Assembly: GCF_015209505.1 (NCBI RefSeq)
Contig: NZ_JADEYC010000012.1
Span: 62,001 to 126,000 of the forward strand
Direction of reading: 5' to 3'
From: Saccharopolyspora montiporae
GTDB taxonomy: Bacteria; Actinomycetota; Actinomycetes; Mycobacteriales; Pseudonocardiaceae
Length of the DNA stretch: 64,000 nucleotides
Each line of letters opens with the position of its first letter. The first letter of the stretch is position 1. Below, piece by piece: positions 27,133 to 36,919 of this stretch. The notes beneath the pieces are model-generated. The model was not told the DNA's origin. It did not search any database and saw only the letters and a program-made list of their open reading frames with translations. The translations under genes were made by a program, and so were the position numbers.

Positions 27133-27711
27133 GTGCCCAACGCCGTTCCACCCCTCGTGCGCACCTGGTGCGCCCTCTGCCTGCTGCTGATCTGCTCCGC
27201 GACCGCGTTCGCGGTCGCGGCACCACCGCCGGCACCGCGGCCCGCCGCGGGACCTGCTCCGGCGGGCGGCCTCCGCTGGCCGCTGGATCCACCGCCGGAG
27301 GTGCTCCGCCCGTTCGAAGAGCCGGACGTCCCGTTCGGCCCGGGCCACCGCGGCGTCGACCTGCTGGCCGGACCGGGCCAGCCCGTGCTGGCGGCCGGAC
27401 CGGGTCGCGTGGTGCACGCGGGGGTCGTGGCCGGTCGCGGGGTCGTGTCGGTCCAGCACCACGACGACCTGCGCACGACCTACGAACCGGTGCATCCGGG
27501 GATTGCCGCCGGTGCGGAGGTGGACGCCGGGCAGCAGATCGCCGAGGTGGCACCCGATCACGCCGGCTGCAGCGCACCACCCGGTGCGGCCTGCCTGCAC
27601 TGGGGCGCCCGACAGGGCGCCCGCTACGAGGACCCGCTGCGGTTGGTCACCTCGGGACGCGTGCGACTGCTGCCGTGGACGGACGCGCCCGGGACGGGTG
27701 GTCCGGCGTGA
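27133..27711 (+). CDS. exported M23 (LytM)-like protein with altered catalytic His
   Basis: A 192-residue protein with an N-terminal signal peptide or anchor (LCLLLICSATAFAVAAP) and a LytM fold. Putative zinc ligands are kept: His and Asp in GHRGVDLL and His in ACLHWG. The first His of the usual HxH motif is Cys, and the usual YxH motif reads TTYEPV, so the two residues that act in catalysis in LytM are missing. It may be a non-catalytic cell-wall regulator. GTG 27133 is the likely start; the ribosome site GGAGG is unusually close, so GTG 27157 remains possible. Confidence 0.8.
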   Translation: MPNAVPPLVRTWCALCLLLICSATAFAVAAPPPAPRPAAGPAPAGGLRWPLDPPPEVLRPFEEPDVPFGPGHRGVDLLAGPGQPVLAAGPGRVVHAGVVAGRGVVSVQHHDDLRTTYEPVHPGIAAGAEVDAGQQIAEVAPDHAGCSAPPGAACLHWGARQGARYEDPLRLVTSGRVRLLPWTDAPGTGGPA

Positions 27712-27830
27712 AGCGCGCGGCCACCCGTCTTCGAACTCCCCAGCGTCGAACACTCCGCCAGCGAACACCCCGCCGCCGAACCGGCCGGAGCAGCCGCGCC
27801 CGCTGCGCATCCGGAACCCGCTGGTCCGGT

Positions 27831-28808
27831 TCAGGTCTGCTCGGTGAGCTTGCTGCGCAGACGCAGCACGGCTCGGGTGTGCAGTTGGCACACTCGGGAC
27901 TCGGTGACGCCCAGCACTCGCCCGATCTCGGCGAGCGTCAGGTTTTCGAAATAGTAGAGGGTCACCACGACCCGGTCGCGCTCGCTGAGCCGTTCCACCG
28001 CTTCGGCCAACTGCCTGCGGCTGTCCCGGTCGACCAGGGCCGTCACCGGATCTTCCGCGCTGTCGTCGGCGAGCGTCTCAGCCAGCGACGCCTGCGACGA
28101 ACCGGCCCCGATCAGGTCGTCGAGCGCGACCACGCTGGTCATCTGCAGCTGCGCGAACAGTTCGCGCAGGTCTTCGACGGACAGCTCCAATTCGTCGGCG
28201 AGCTCCACGTCGGTGGCGGTGCGCTGCAGCTTCGCCTCCAGGCGCTCCAACGCCCGTTCGACGTCGCGGGCGCGGCTGCGGACCGAGCGCGGGACCCAGT
28301 CCTGGGCACGCAGGTCATCCAGGATCGCGCCACGGATCCGCTGCATCGCGTACGTCTCGAACTTCAGCCCGCGCTCGGGCTCGAACTTCTCGATCGCGTC
28401 GACCAGGCCGAAGATGCCCGACTGGATCAGGTCGGAGACCTCCACGTGCGAGGGCAGGCCGGTCCCGACCCGCCCGGCTACGTACTTCACCAACGGTGCG
28501 TAGTGCAGTACCAACCGGTCGCGCAATTCCTGGTCCCGGCGTTCACCGAACGCCTGCCACAGCGCCACGATGCCCGCTTCGACTTCGTCCGCCCGGCGCT
28601 GATCGCCGTTGGCGTGCCCGCCGAACGCCGCGTCCGCCGCACCGGGCGGGAGTGTTCCGCTCGGGTGAGCACCGCCATCGTCGGTGACCCCGTTCGTCGA
28701 GCCGCTGGACGCGTTCACCCGCAGCGCGGCGGACTGCGCGTTCTTCCCCGCCGCCACCTCATCGGAGTCGCTCCTGACCTGGTCAGGAGCGCGGGTGGGT
28801 TCGGTCAT
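27831..28808 (-). CDS. whiG: sporulation sigma factor WhiG
   Basis: A 325-residue sigma factor of the FliA/WhiG group, which in Streptomyces commits aerial hyphae to sporulation. After an approximately 75-residue low-complexity N-terminus come region 2 ([57 protein letters not shown]), region 3 ([20 protein letters not shown]) and region 4 ([33 protein letters not shown]). No flagellar genes are seen, supporting WhiG over FliA. Its first 26 nt overlap the 3' end of xerC, so it is probably coupled to it. Confidence 0.92.
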   Translation of the reverse strand: MTEPTRAPDQVRSDSDEVAAGKNAQSAALRVNASSGSTNGVTDDGGAHPSGTLPPGAADAAFGGHANGDQRRADEVEAGIVALWQAFGERRDQELRDRLVLHYAPLVKYVAGRVGTGLPSHVEVSDLIQSGIFGLVDAIEKFEPERGLKFETYAMQRIRGAILDDLRAQDWVPRSVRSRARDVERALERLEAKLQRTATDVELADELELSVEDLRELFAQLQMTSVVALDDLIGAGSSQASLAETLADDSAEDPVTALVDRDSRRQLAEAVERLSERDRVVVTLYYFENLTLAEIGRVLGVTESRVCQLHTRAVLRLRSKLTEQT

Positions 28809-29754
28809 GAATCGCCTTCAGCCGTTCGACGGTCACATGGGTGTAAAGCTGGGTCGCTGCGAGCGTAGCGTGACCGAGCAACTCCTGAACGCTACGGAGG
28901 TCGGCACCGCCTTCCAGCAAATGGGTCGCCGCCGAATGGCGGAACCCATGCGGTCCGATGTCCGGGGCCCCGGGGACGGAGCCCACTGCGTCGTGCGCGA
29001 GTCGCCGCACCGCGCGCTGGTCCAAACGCCGCCCGCGCACGCCGAGGAAGAGCGCCGCCCCCGAGGAGTCGCCGCACAGCAGCGGCCTTCCGCCAGCCAG
29101 CCACTTCTGCAGCGCCTCGTCGGCCGGTGCGCCGAAGGGGACGGTGCGCTCCCGATCCCCTTTGCCGACCACCTGCACCACGCGGTGCTCCCGGTCGACG
29201 TCGTCCACGTCCAGTCCGCACAACTCGCCCACTCGGACGCCGGTGGCGTAGAGCAGTTCGAGCACCGCGTGGTCACGCAGAGCAACCGGGTCCTCCTGCT
29301 GAGCCCCCGCCGCCGCGGCATGCAGGGCGTCATCGGCCTGATCGGTGCGCAGCACCGGGGGGAGATCGCGCTGTGTGGCCGGGGACGCCAGCCGCAGCCC
29401 CGGATCGACCGCGAGCAGACCGGAACGCACCGCCCATGCGGTGAACACCCGCGCGGACGCGGTTCGACGGGCGAGCGTCGAACGGCTCGCCCCGCCGTCG
29501 AGCTGGCTCGACAGCCACTGACGCAACGCGGTGACGTCCAGCCCGGCCAGCACCGGATCCCCCGGGCCCGGCAGGCCGCTCAGCAGCGACACCACATCAC
29601 CGACGTATCCCCGCACGGTGTGGTTGGACAGTCCTCGCTCCAAGGCCAGATGCCGTTCAAAACCGTCGACCGCGGCAGCGAAGGGCTCGGGCAGGTGCGA
29701 CCGAGCTGCCCGCAGGTCCGGTCGTGGTCGACCGGCGGAGTGCGAACGGGCCAT
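28783..29754 (-). CDS. xerC: tyrosine recombinase XerC
   Basis: A site-specific recombinase that, with XerD, resolves chromosome dimers at dif. The N-terminal SAM-like DNA-binding domain contains [19 protein letters not shown]. The catalytic residues are Arg in [18 protein letters not shown], Lys in VVGKGDRER, His-x-x-Arg in [17 protein letters not shown], His in [11 protein letters not shown] and the nucleophile Tyr in LYTHV. ATG 29754 gives 323 residues; an ATG 12 codons upstream is also open. It lies between dprA and whiG; its presence fits a circular chromosome needing dimer resolution. Confidence 0.95.
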   Translation of the reverse strand: MARSHSAGRPRPDLRAARSHLPEPFAAAVDGFERHLALERGLSNHTVRGYVGDVVSLLSGLPGPGDPVLAGLDVTALRQWLSSQLDGGASRSTLARRTASARVFTAWAVRSGLLAVDPGLRLASPATQRDLPPVLRTDQADDALHAAAAGAQQEDPVALRDHAVLELLYATGVRVGELCGLDVDDVDREHRVVQVVGKGDRERTVPFGAPADEALQKWLAGGRPLLCGDSSGAALFLGVRGRRLDQRAVRRLAHDAVGSVPGAPDIGPHGFRHSAATHLLEGGADLRSVQELLGHATLAATQLYTHVTVERLKAIHDRTHPRS

Positions 29755-29859
29755 GCCGTCGACGCTCGTCCTTGGACCGCCACTGGTCAAGCATCGCCAC
29801 GCCTACCGGTGATCATTTCGTCGGCGACGAAACGGACCGCCGCCGGACCGAACCGATGT

Positions 29860-30990
29860 TCACATGGCGGACCAGCCTCCCTCGCAGCGCACGGCAGCGC
29901 CGTCCAGCTCCAGCTCGGGCAACAGAGCCCGCACCTTGTGCAGTGGCAGCCCCGAATCCCGCGCCAGCTCCTCGGCCGGCGCGGCCCCGGACACCGGTAG
30001 GGCGTCGTGCAGTCGCCGCACCTCCGGGCGCAGCGCGTCTCCTCGCCGTTCGGCGGACTCGGCTGCCGCAGGCGGCGATACGCCCAACCGACCGAGCGCT
30101 TCCAGCACGTCGGGCACACCGGTCGCCAACACGGCCCCGCCCGAACGGATCAGCTCGTGGCAACCGACGGAGTTCACCGCCGTCACCGGGCCGGGCACCG
30201 CCAGGACGTGCCGACCGAGAAGGTCGGCGGTATGCGCCGTGTTCGCCGCGCCGCTGCGTGCCCCGGCTTCCACGACCACGGTGGCTGTCCCCAACGCGGC
30301 GATCAGCCGGTTGCGGACCAGGAACCGGTGCTTGCGCGGCCGTGTTCCCGGCGGGTATTCGCTGAGCACGGCTCCGCACTGGCCGATGACGCGCAGCAAC
30401 CTCGCGTGCCCGGCCGGATAGTCGACGTCCACTCCGCAGGCGAGCACGGCCACGGTCGTGCGCTCCGCGGCGAGCGCTCCGCGGTGTGCGGCCCCATCGA
30501 TGCCGTACGCGGCCCCGGACACGACCGGGAACCCGGCTGCTGCGAGCCCGTGGCCGAACTCCGCGGCGACGTGCTCCCCGTAGCCGCTGGCCGCCCGGGC
30601 CCCCACCACCGCCACGCCCGGTTCGGTCAGCGCAGGCGCGACAGCGCCCGCCCGGACCCACAGCGCCAAGGGTTCGGCCACTCCGGGTAGGCCCACCTCG
30701 CGCGCACCCGCCAGCGCCGCCATCGGAGCTGCGGGCCACTCCGCGGATTCGGGTACCACGAGCCGGGCGCCACTGCGCGCGGCTTGGTCGAGCAGCAGCG
30801 CCCCGTCCACATGCCGACGGCGCGCGGCGACCTCGTCGGCGACCTCGGCCGGTTCGCGCGCAGAGCGCACCGCCTCGGCGGCCGCGACCGCACCCTTCTC
30901 CGCGACGAATCCGGCCAGTCGAACCGCGGGCGGTTCCGCCACCGCGGACAGGTAGGCGCGGTCCACCAGCACCTGCTCGGAGGCCGACAT
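29860..30990 (-). CDS. dprA: DNA-processing protein DprA
   Basis: A 376-residue protein that loads RecA on incoming single-stranded DNA in transformation and may act in recombination. The Rossmann-like core is visible: VAVVGARAASGYGEHVA, VVSGAAYGIDGAAHRGAL, LACGVDVDYPAGH, NRLIAALGTATVVVEAG and SGAANTAH. A C-terminal winged-helix segment (SGAAPAEELARDSGLPLHKVRALLPELE) follows. The ATG overlaps the YifB stop (TGATG). No other competence gene except the ComM-like neighbour is present. Confidence 0.95.
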   Translation of the reverse strand: MSASEQVLVDRAYLSAVAEPPAVRLAGFVAEKGAVAAAEAVRSAREPAEVADEVAARRRHVDGALLLDQAARSGARLVVPESAEWPAAPMAALAGAREVGLPGVAEPLALWVRAGAVAPALTEPGVAVVGARAASGYGEHVAAEFGHGLAAAGFPVVSGAAYGIDGAAHRGALAAERTTVAVLACGVDVDYPAGHARLLRVIGQCGAVLSEYPPGTRPRKHRFLVRNRLIAALGTATVVVEAGARSGAANTAHTADLLGRHVLAVPGPVTAVNSVGCHELIRSGGAVLATGVPDVLEALGRLGVSPPAAAESAERRGDALRPEVRRLHDALPVSGAAPAEELARDSGLPLHKVRALLPELELDGAAVRCEGGWSAM

Positions 30991-32510
30991 CAGACCGCCC
31001 TCCGATCCCGGTAGTCCAACGCGGTGGCCACGTGCTCCCGATCGGGCCGATCCGCCCCGGCCAGATCGGCCAGCGTCCACGCGACGCGCAGGCACCGGTC
31101 GGCACCGCGCGCCGTGACGGCACCGGACTCCAAAGCGCGGTCGAGCAGCGCGGTCTCCCGCGGCGGCAATGCGAAATCCCTGCGCAGAACCGGTCCGGGC
31201 ACCTCCGTGTTGGTCCGCCAACCGTGCTCGGACCACCTCGCGGCCGCAGCGATGCGGGCCCGCGCCACCCGTTCACGCACTGCCGCCGTCGTCTCCGGCT
31301 CCGCCCCGCCGCGCAAGGCGAACGCGGTGATCGGTCGCATGTGCACGCGCAGGTCCACCCGGTCCAGCAGCGGACCCGACAGCTTGCCGAGGTAGCGGCG
31401 CCGCGCCTGCGGCGGGCATTGGCAATCGATCTCACGGGCCGGCGCGCACGGGCACGGGTTGGTAGCCAGCACCAGTTGGAACCGAGCCGGGTAGCGCAGC
31501 GTGCCGTCCCGTCGGGCCAGCCGGATCTCGCCTTCCTCCAGTGCCGTGCGCAAGGCCTCGAGTCGTTGCGTGCCCAGCTCGCACGCCTCGTCCAGCAGCA
31601 GCACCCCGCGGTGGGCCCGGCTGATCGCACCGGGTTTCGCCATCCCCGAACCGCCGCCGATCAGCGCCGGCACCGACGCCGAGGCATGCGGAGCCACGAA
31701 CGGCGGGGTGCGCACGAGCTCGGGATCGGACCGGAGGTCGCCGGCCACCGAGCGGATGGTCGTCGCCTCCAGCGCGTCCTGCCCGGTCAGTTCCGGGAGC
31801 AAACCGCACAGGCACTTGGCCAGCATCGACTTGCCGGTACCCGGTGGGCCGACCATGAGCAGGTGGTGCCCGCCGGCCGCCGCCACTTCCAGAGCGAACC
31901 TCGCCTCCGGCTGCCCGCGCACATCGGCAAGGTCGGCGGGCGGGACGGACGGCGGCACCTGCTGGTTCGGGGCCGGGCAGCGCTCCAGCTCCGCCAAATC
32001 GCGCAACCAGGCGATGACGTCGCTGAGGTGCTCGGCGCCGCGCACGTCCATCCCCTCGACGAGCGCGGCTTCGGCCAACCCCGCTGCGGGCACGACCGCA
32101 CACCGCACGCCGGCCTCCCGGGCCGCGACCAACGCGGGCAGCAGCCCGTCGGCGTGGCGGATACGCCCGTCGAGCGCGAGTTCGCCGAACAGCACCGTGC
32201 CCGCCAACCGCTGCGGCGGTACGTGCTCGGCACCGGCCAGGACGGCACATGCCAGCGCGAGGTCGAACGAGGTGCCGGTCTTCGGTACGGCGGCAGGCGA
32301 CAACGCCAACGTGACGCAGGTCGCCGGCCACTGCTCCCGGCAGTTCTCGATGGCCGAGCGCACGCGGTTCTTCGACTCCTGCAAGGCGGAGTCAGGCAAA
32401 CCCAGCAGCTGCACCGACGGCAGCCCGCCGCCGCGGACATCGGCTTCGACCTCGACGAGCACCCCGTCGACACCGACCAGCGCAACGGCCCAGGTCTTGC
32501 GGAGCGCCAT
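30990..32510 (-). CDS. YifB/ComM family Mg-chelatase-like AAA ATPase
   Basis: A 506-residue ATPase with an N-terminal Lon-like S5 fold (VEVEADVRGGGLPSVQLLG), a central AAA+ domain with Walker A MVGPPGTGKSMLAKCL and Walker B LLLDEACEL, and the C-terminal Mg-chelatase helical region with a zinc-like CPCAPAREIDCQCPP segment. ComM in other bacteria is a branch-migration helicase used in natural transformation. It is followed directly by dprA with overlap and preceded by yraN without gap, giving the conserved yraN-yifB-dprA set. Confidence 0.93.
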   Translation of the reverse strand: MALRKTWAVALVGVDGVLVEVEADVRGGGLPSVQLLGLPDSALQESKNRVRSAIENCREQWPATCVTLALSPAAVPKTGTSFDLALACAVLAGAEHVPPQRLAGTVLFGELALDGRIRHADGLLPALVAAREAGVRCAVVPAAGLAEAALVEGMDVRGAEHLSDVIAWLRDLAELERCPAPNQQVPPSVPPADLADVRGQPEARFALEVAAAGGHHLLMVGPPGTGKSMLAKCLCGLLPELTGQDALEATTIRSVAGDLRSDPELVRTPPFVAPHASASVPALIGGGSGMAKPGAISRAHRGVLLLDEACELGTQRLEALRTALEEGEIRLARRDGTLRYPARFQLVLATNPCPCAPAREIDCQCPPQARRRYLGKLSGPLLDRVDLRVHMRPITAFALRGGAEPETTAAVRERVARARIAAAARWSEHGWRTNTEVPGPVLRRDFALPPRETALLDRALESGAVTARGADRCLRVAWTLADLAGADRPDREHVATALDYRDRRAV

Positions 32511-32912
32511 CTAGAACACCCCCGCCAAGTGCTCGATGCGCGCCCGCCGGCCCGGTGGCCACAGCACGGACACCACGTCGAAGCGCACCCGGCAGCCCAC
32601 CAGCTGCCTGCTCCCCAGCCACGAACGCGCGAGGGTGCGAATCCGGTTGGTCTTGTCCCGCGTCATCGCCGCCAGCGGCCCCCCGTAATCAGGCCCGGAG
32701 CGCGCTTTGACTTCGCAGAAGACGACGGTGTCGCCGTCGGTTGCCACGATGTCGAGTTCCCCCAGTTCGCAGCGCCAGTTCCGATCGAGAATGGTCAATC
32801 CGGTGGTCTCCAGGAATTCCGCGGCGAGTCGTTCTGCATGCACGCCGAGGGCGTGCCGCCGCCCCCTGGTGTCGTCATCGGACAACGTCCCGATGACAGG
32901 TTCCCTGCGCAC
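32511..32912 (-). CDS. YraN/UPF0102 endonuclease-like protein
   Basis: A 133-residue protein with a PD-(D/E)xK-like core: [14 protein letters not shown] helix (here [14 protein letters not shown]), [21 protein letters not shown] and CEVKARSG. The Asp and the Glu-Val-Lys motif are kept. Cellular role unknown, though it is always near dprA and yifB. GTG 32912 follows GGGAGGA. The stop abuts the YifB start. Confidence 0.92.
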   Translation of the reverse strand: MRREPVIGTLSDDDTRGRRHALGVHAERLAAEFLETTGLTILDRNWRCELGELDIVATDGDTVVFCEVKARSGPDYGGPLAAMTRDKTNRIRTLARSWLGSRQLVGCRVRFDVVSVLWPPGRRARIEHLAGVF

Positions 32913-33055
32913 GTGTCCTCCCGTTGGTCCCTGCCGCCCAGGCGCGTTGCCACCGGGCAGCGCACGAGGAGCGGTTTCCAGTTCGGCCGCACCAGCGACC
33001 TCGATCACCAACGTGCCCGGCGCCGCCGAAGTCCACCAGGGAGCACACGCACATC

Positions 33056-33083
33056 TGTGGACAATTCCCCGCGCTGTGGACAA
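33056..33083 (-). promoter_or_regulatory. two perfect actinobacterial DnaA boxes
   Basis: TGTGGACAA occurs at 33056-33064 and 33075-33083, that is TTGTCCACA on the minus strand, the consensus DnaA box reported for Streptomyces. The copies are in the same direction, 19 bp apart, in the 284-bp spacer upstream of yraN. They could mediate DnaA control of yraN-yifB-dprA or titrate DnaA. Binding is inferred. Confidence 0.55.
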
Positions 33084-33109
33084 CCACGAGCGAAAAGCGT
33101 CCGGACAAC

Positions 33110-33148
33110 AAAAAAGCGGCTCGAATGGTCGATGACCATTCGAGCCGC
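33110..33148 (-). terminator. strong Rho-independent terminator
   Basis: GCGGCTCGAATGGTC (33116-33130) pairs perfectly over 15 bp with 33134-33148 around a 3-nt loop, and the minus strand continues with six U (33115-33110). It lies 49 nt after the DUF2469 gene and closes the S16-to-DUF2469 gene run. Confidence 0.92.
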
Positions 33149-33196
33149 AGAACAACTCGAATCGAATGCCCGCCCGCACACCCGGCGGACGGCGAA

Positions 33197-33520
33197 TCAG
33201 CTACCGAACGGCCCATCCTCCGGGAGGCGGAGCTCCGACTTCTCCAGCTCCTCCACGTTGACGTCCTTGAAGGTGATGACCCGGACGTTCTTCACGAACC
33301 GCGCAGGCCGGTACATGTCCCAGACCCACGCGTCCGACATGGCCACCTCGAAGTAGACCTCGGAGTCGGAGTTGCGGACCTGCACATCCACTGCGTTGGC
33401 CAGGTAGAAGCGCCGCTCGGTCTCCACGACGTAAGTGAACTGACCGACGATGTCGCGGTACTCCTTGTAGAGCTGCAGCTCCATCTCGGTCTCGTACTTC
33501 TCGAGATCCTCGGCGCTCAT
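33197..33520 (-). CDS. DUF2469 protein
   Basis: A 107-residue, highly charged cytoplasmic protein known only as DUF2469, conserved across actinobacteria between rnhB and yraN. Recognisable segments are [20 protein letters not shown] and [16 protein letters not shown]. The function is unknown. ATG 33520 lies 33 nt after the rnhB stop, so it is the last gene of the lepB-rnhB unit, followed by a strong terminator. Confidence 0.93.
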   Translation of the reverse strand: MSAEDLEKYETEMELQLYKEYRDIVGQFTYVVETERRFYLANAVDVQVRNSDSEVYFEVAMSDAWVWDMYRPARFVKNVRVITFKDVNVEELEKSELRLPEDGPFGS

Positions 33521-33553
33521 CGCTGTGCGAGCCCTTCTGCGTTGCCGTACGGA

Positions 33554-34312
33554 CTACAACGGCCCATTGTCCACCACATCCCCCTGCGAAGCATCGAACA
33601 AACCGGGCTTGCTGCTGACCGTCCGCGGGGAGCGCATGCCGTGCTCCTTGGCCGCGGCGGCGACGTTGGCGTAGGACCACCGGTGCTCCTCGCACGGGCC
33701 GAGCTCGGCCATCCGCGCCGAGTGCACAGGGGTGCTGTAGCCCTTGTGCTCGTCGAACCCGTAGCCCGGGAACCGGCGGTGCAAGCCCTCCGACATCAAC
33801 CGGTCCCTGGTGACCTTGGCCAACACGGATGCCGCCGCCACGCAGGCGGCCACGAGATCACCCTTCACCACGGCGACGCTGGGCGAAGACAGCCCCTGCA
33901 CCCGGAACCCGTCGGTGAGCACATAGCCGGGCTGCACGCCGAGCCGGGCCACCGCGCGACGCATCCCCTCCAGGTTCGCGACGTGGATCCCCAGCGCATC
34001 GACCTCGTCAGCCGGAATCTCCACGGTCGACCAGCTCAGCGCCCGCCGGGTGATCGTGTCGAACAGCCGGTCCCGTTCGCTCCCGGTGAGCACCTTGGAG
34101 TCCGTCAACCCTTCGAAGCGCCGCCCATCGCCCGGCTTGAGCGCGCACGCTCCGACGACGAGCGGGCCTGCGCACGCCCCGCGCCCGGCCTCGTCGACCC
34201 CGGCGACCGGGCCCAGCCCCCTCCTGTCGAGCGCGCTCTGCAGCGCCCAGTTGCCACTGCTGCGGCGAATCACCGTCCGTGGCGGACGGACACCCGCCAG
34301 CCGTGCCGTCAC
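33554..34312 (-). CDS. rnhB: ribonuclease HII
   Basis: Cleaves the RNA strand of RNA-DNA hybrids and nicks at misincorporated ribonucleotides. The catalytic signature [15 protein letters not shown] supplies Asp and Glu; further acidic residues occur in [15 protein letters not shown] and [13 protein letters not shown]. It is 252 residues with an about 30-residue N-terminal extension common in actinobacteria. GTG 34312 begins 2 nt after the lepB stop. Confidence 0.96.
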   Translation of the reverse strand: MTARLAGVRPPRTVIRRSSGNWALQSALDRRGLGPVAGVDEAGRGACAGPLVVGACALKPGDGRRFEGLTDSKVLTGSERDRLFDTITRRALSWSTVEIPADEVDALGIHVANLEGMRRAVARLGVQPGYVLTDGFRVQGLSSPSVAVVKGDLVAACVAAASVLAKVTRDRLMSEGLHRRFPGYGFDEHKGYSTPVHSARMAELGPCEEHRWSYANVAAAAKEHGMRSPRTVSSKPGLFDASQGDVVDNGPL

Positions 34313-34314
34313 CG

Positions 34315-35238
34315 TCAGTGCAGCTCCTGCGAACGTCGGTCAGTTGCCTCACCGACGAGCTTACGGCCTGCGCGCACCACGGGGAACGCCGCGGCGACCC
34401 CGACGCCGAGCGGCACCCCTGCCTGCCAGCCCGGCGCAGCCAGCGCCTGGGCCTGCGGATCCGGCTCGGGGATGTTCTGCCAGCGAGTCGGCGGCAGCAC
34501 GATGACCTGCGCCTTGCCGATCACGTTGTCGACGGGGACGGCACCGGCGGGACCGCCGCCGCCCTGCACGCGCGAGTCGGCGGAATCGTTGCGGTTGTCC
34601 CCCATGACCCACAGGTGCCCGGGCGGAACGGTCACCGACTCGAACTCCTCCTGACCGACGCCGCGGCCCGGCTCCCAGTGGATGTAGGGCTCGTTCAGCG
34701 GTTCGCCGTCCACGAGCACCCGGTTCTGCGTGTCGCAGCACTCGACCGTCTGGCCGCCCACCGCCACGACACGCTTCACGAAGTCCTTCTCGTCCGGCGC
34801 GCCGAAGCCCAGCAGCGACGTGACCTGCTGGAAGAAGCCGACGACCGGATTGGTCGTCTCCGGGGTCTGGAACTCGTTCTGCCCCCAGGCCTGCGGACCG
34901 CGGAACACCACGACGTCCCCCGGACTCGGGTCACCGAACCGGTAGCTGATCTTGTCCACCAGCACCCGGTCGTTGTTGCACCCGGGGCAGCCGTGCAGCG
35001 TCTCCTCCATGGACTGCGACGGGATCACGTACACCCGCGCCACGAACGCCTGAATGAGCACGGTGAGTACGAGCGCCGTCACGATGAGGATCGGCAGTTC
35101 GCGCCAGAACGAGCCCTTCTTGCCATCCCCGCTTCTGCCCCGTCGGGAGCGCCGCCGGGGCTCCTCGGCAGCACCGCCCGGGTACTGCGACCCTTGGGGC
35201 TCTTCCTCTGGTCCGGTGGAGCGCATGACGTCGGCCAC
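34315..35238 (-). CDS. lepB: signal peptidase I
   Basis: A 307-residue membrane protease that removes signal peptides from Sec and Tat substrates. After a charged N-terminus comes one membrane anchor ([21 protein letters not shown]), then the catalytic Ser in [12 protein letters not shown] and the catalytic Lys in [12 protein letters not shown]. Box E is [18 protein letters not shown] second hydrophobic segment near the C-terminus suggests a second anchor. Pairs of Cys (CPGC, ECC) lie in the catalytic domain. GTG 35238 or ATG 35226 may be the start. Confidence 0.95.
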   Translation of the reverse strand: MADVMRSTGPEEEPQGSQYPGGAAEEPRRRSRRGRSGDGKKGSFWRELPILIVTALVLTVLIQAFVARVYVIPSQSMEETLHGCPGCNNDRVLVDKISYRFGDPSPGDVVVFRGPQAWGQNEFQTPETTNPVVGFFQQVTSLLGFGAPDEKDFVKRVVAVGGQTVECCDTQNRVLVDGEPLNEPYIHWEPGRGVGQEEFESVTVPPGHLWVMGDNRNDSADSRVQGGGGPAGAVPVDNVIGKAQVIVLPPTRWQNIPEPDPQAQALAAPGWQAGVPLGVGVAAAFPVVRAGRKLVGEATDRRSQELH

Positions 35239-35417
35239 CCGGCCAGGCTACTGGAACGGCACGCGGACCCCACGCGCTCCCCCGGCGGAAACATCGGCGA
35301 CACCAGGCCGGTGACGAGGAGTTTCACCACTCGCGGCGGCACATCCCGGCCCAATCGGGCTTTTCCGGCAGCTCGTGCGAGCATCGATGATCACTCGAAG
35401 GTGGGCGGAACGCGAAT

Positions 35418-35447
35418 CGGCCCGGGTACGCAGCAGTACCCGGGCCG
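35418..35447 (-). terminator. stem-loop after rplS
   Basis: CGGCCCGGGTAC (35418-35429) pairs perfectly with GTACCCGGGCCG (35436-35447), 24 nt beyond rplS. No U-run follows; it may be a high-GC terminator that separates rplS from lepB. Confidence 0.65.
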
Positions 35448-35470
35448 GTGCGCCGTCGTGCACGGCGGCG

Positions 35471-35827
35471 TCAGGAAGCGGCGGTCTCCCGCTTCTCCTT
35501 GATCTTCGCCGCCTTGCCGCGCCGGTCGCGCAGGTAGTAGAGCTTCGCCCGTCGCACGTCACCGCGCGCCACGACCTCGATCTTGGCGATGTTGGGGGTG
35601 TGGACCGGGAAAGTCCGCTCCACGCCGACCCCGAAGGAAACCTTGCGCACGGTGAAGGTCTCCCGGATGCCACCGCCCTGGCGGCGGATCACAGCGCCCT
35701 GGAAGACCTGGGTCCGCTCCCGCGAACCCTCGATGACGCGGACGTGGACCTTGAGCGTGTCGCCGGGCCGAAAGGCCGGGATGTCAGAACGCAGCGACTG
35801 GGCGTCGAGCGCGTCCAGGGTGTTCAT
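35471..35827 (-). CDS. rplS: 50S ribosomal protein L19
   Basis: A 118-residue large-subunit protein located at the 30S-50S interface. Diagnostic segments are [34 protein letters not shown] and [23 protein letters not shown] 35827; a longer frame to 36001 is not homologous. It follows trmD after 194 bp, in the conserved rpsP-rimM-trmD-rplS order. Confidence 0.97.
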   Translation of the reverse strand: MNTLDALDAQSLRSDIPAFRPGDTLKVHVRVIEGSRERTQVFQGAVIRRQGGGIRETFTVRKVSFGVGVERTFPVHTPNIAKIEVVARGDVRRAKLYYLRDRRGKAAKIKEKRETAAS

Positions 35828-36021
35828 CGGTGGTCCGTCCTCATCCGTGTCGATGGCACCCGTGTTCTCGCATGCCGATGGCCCAACATCCGCTGGGCAC
35901 CGCCTGACACGGGGGTGAACTGCCTCTTGAGCACGCCGGATCATTTTCCTTCCGGCGGCAACAACCGTTCCAGTGTGCCAGATCCGCTTTCGGGCGCCCA
36001 AACCGACCCCTGTGCGGGGGT

Positions 36022-36813
36022 TCAGCGCTCCGCGTCTCCGGCTTCCCGGGACTGGTCGGAATGCTCCGACTCCTGCAGTGTATCCAGCAACCTGCGGTCA
36101 GCCGCGTCCAGGGTCCCCTCCGGCAGTCCGCGCAGCAGATCGGGTCGCCGGCGCGCGGTGCGGACCAGTGCCTGGTCCCGCCGCCAGCGGTCCACCGCGG
36201 CGTGGTTACCCGAGCGGAGCACGTCCGGCACCGGGTGATTCCGCCACACCTCGGGACGCGTGTAGCAGGGCCCTTCGAGCAGCCCGTCGGAGAACGAGTC
36301 CTGCTCGGCGGAGAGCGGGTTGCCCAGCACACCGGGCAGCAGCCGCGTCACGGCCTCGATCATCACCAGCGCCGCCGCCTCGCCACCGACCAGCACGTAG
36401 TCGCCGATCGAGACCTCCTCGACCGGCATCCGCTCGGCCGCGTCGTCGATGACCCGCTGGTCGATGCCCTCGTAGCGCCCGCAGCCGAACAGCAGCCACG
36501 GTTCCTCGGCCCACCGCCGCGCGGTGTCCTGGGTGAACGGCCGGCCCGCCGGGGTCGGCACGACCAACCGCGGGAGCCGCTCGTCGGAACCGACCACCGC
36601 GTCCAGCGCCTCGCCCCAGACCTGCGGCTTCATTACCATGCCGGGTCCGCCGCCGTAGGGGCTGTCGTCCACCGAGCGGTGAACGTCGTGCGTGAAATCC
36701 CGCAGATCGTGCACGCCGACCGAGATCCGCTCCTGCTCGATTGCCTTGCCCAGCAGCGCTTCGCGCAGCGGGTTCAGGTAGTCGGGGAAGATCGTGAGCA
36801 CGTCGATGCGCAT
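36022..36813 (-). CDS. trmD: tRNA (guanine37-N1)-methyltransferase
   Basis: A SPOUT methyltransferase that methylates G37 next to the anticodon to prevent frameshifting. The trefoil-knot motifs are present: [13 protein letters not shown] at the start, [32 protein letters not shown] and [19 protein letters not shown], followed by RLLPGVLGN. The C-terminal [24 protein letters not shown] is also typical. ATG 36813 gives 263 residues with a C-terminal tail slightly longer than usual. Confidence 0.97.
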   Translation of the reverse strand: MRIDVLTIFPDYLNPLREALLGKAIEQERISVGVHDLRDFTHDVHRSVDDSPYGGGPGMVMKPQVWGEALDAVVGSDERLPRLVVPTPAGRPFTQDTARRWAEEPWLLFGCGRYEGIDQRVIDDAAERMPVEEVSIGDYVLVGGEAAALVMIEAVTRLLPGVLGNPLSAEQDSFSDGLLEGPCYTRPEVWRNHPVPDVLRSGNHAAVDRWRRDQALVRTARRRPDLLRGLPEGTLDAADRRLLDTLQESEHSDQSREAGDAER

Positions 36814-36919
36814 CGGCTGTCCAGGAATCCGGGATGGTCGAGGGGACGGCCACACCCGCCCCGGGATGCTGGCCGGCTCAGGGCAGGCCAGCTCGGGGCA
36901 AGGCGGCTCGGGACGGGCG

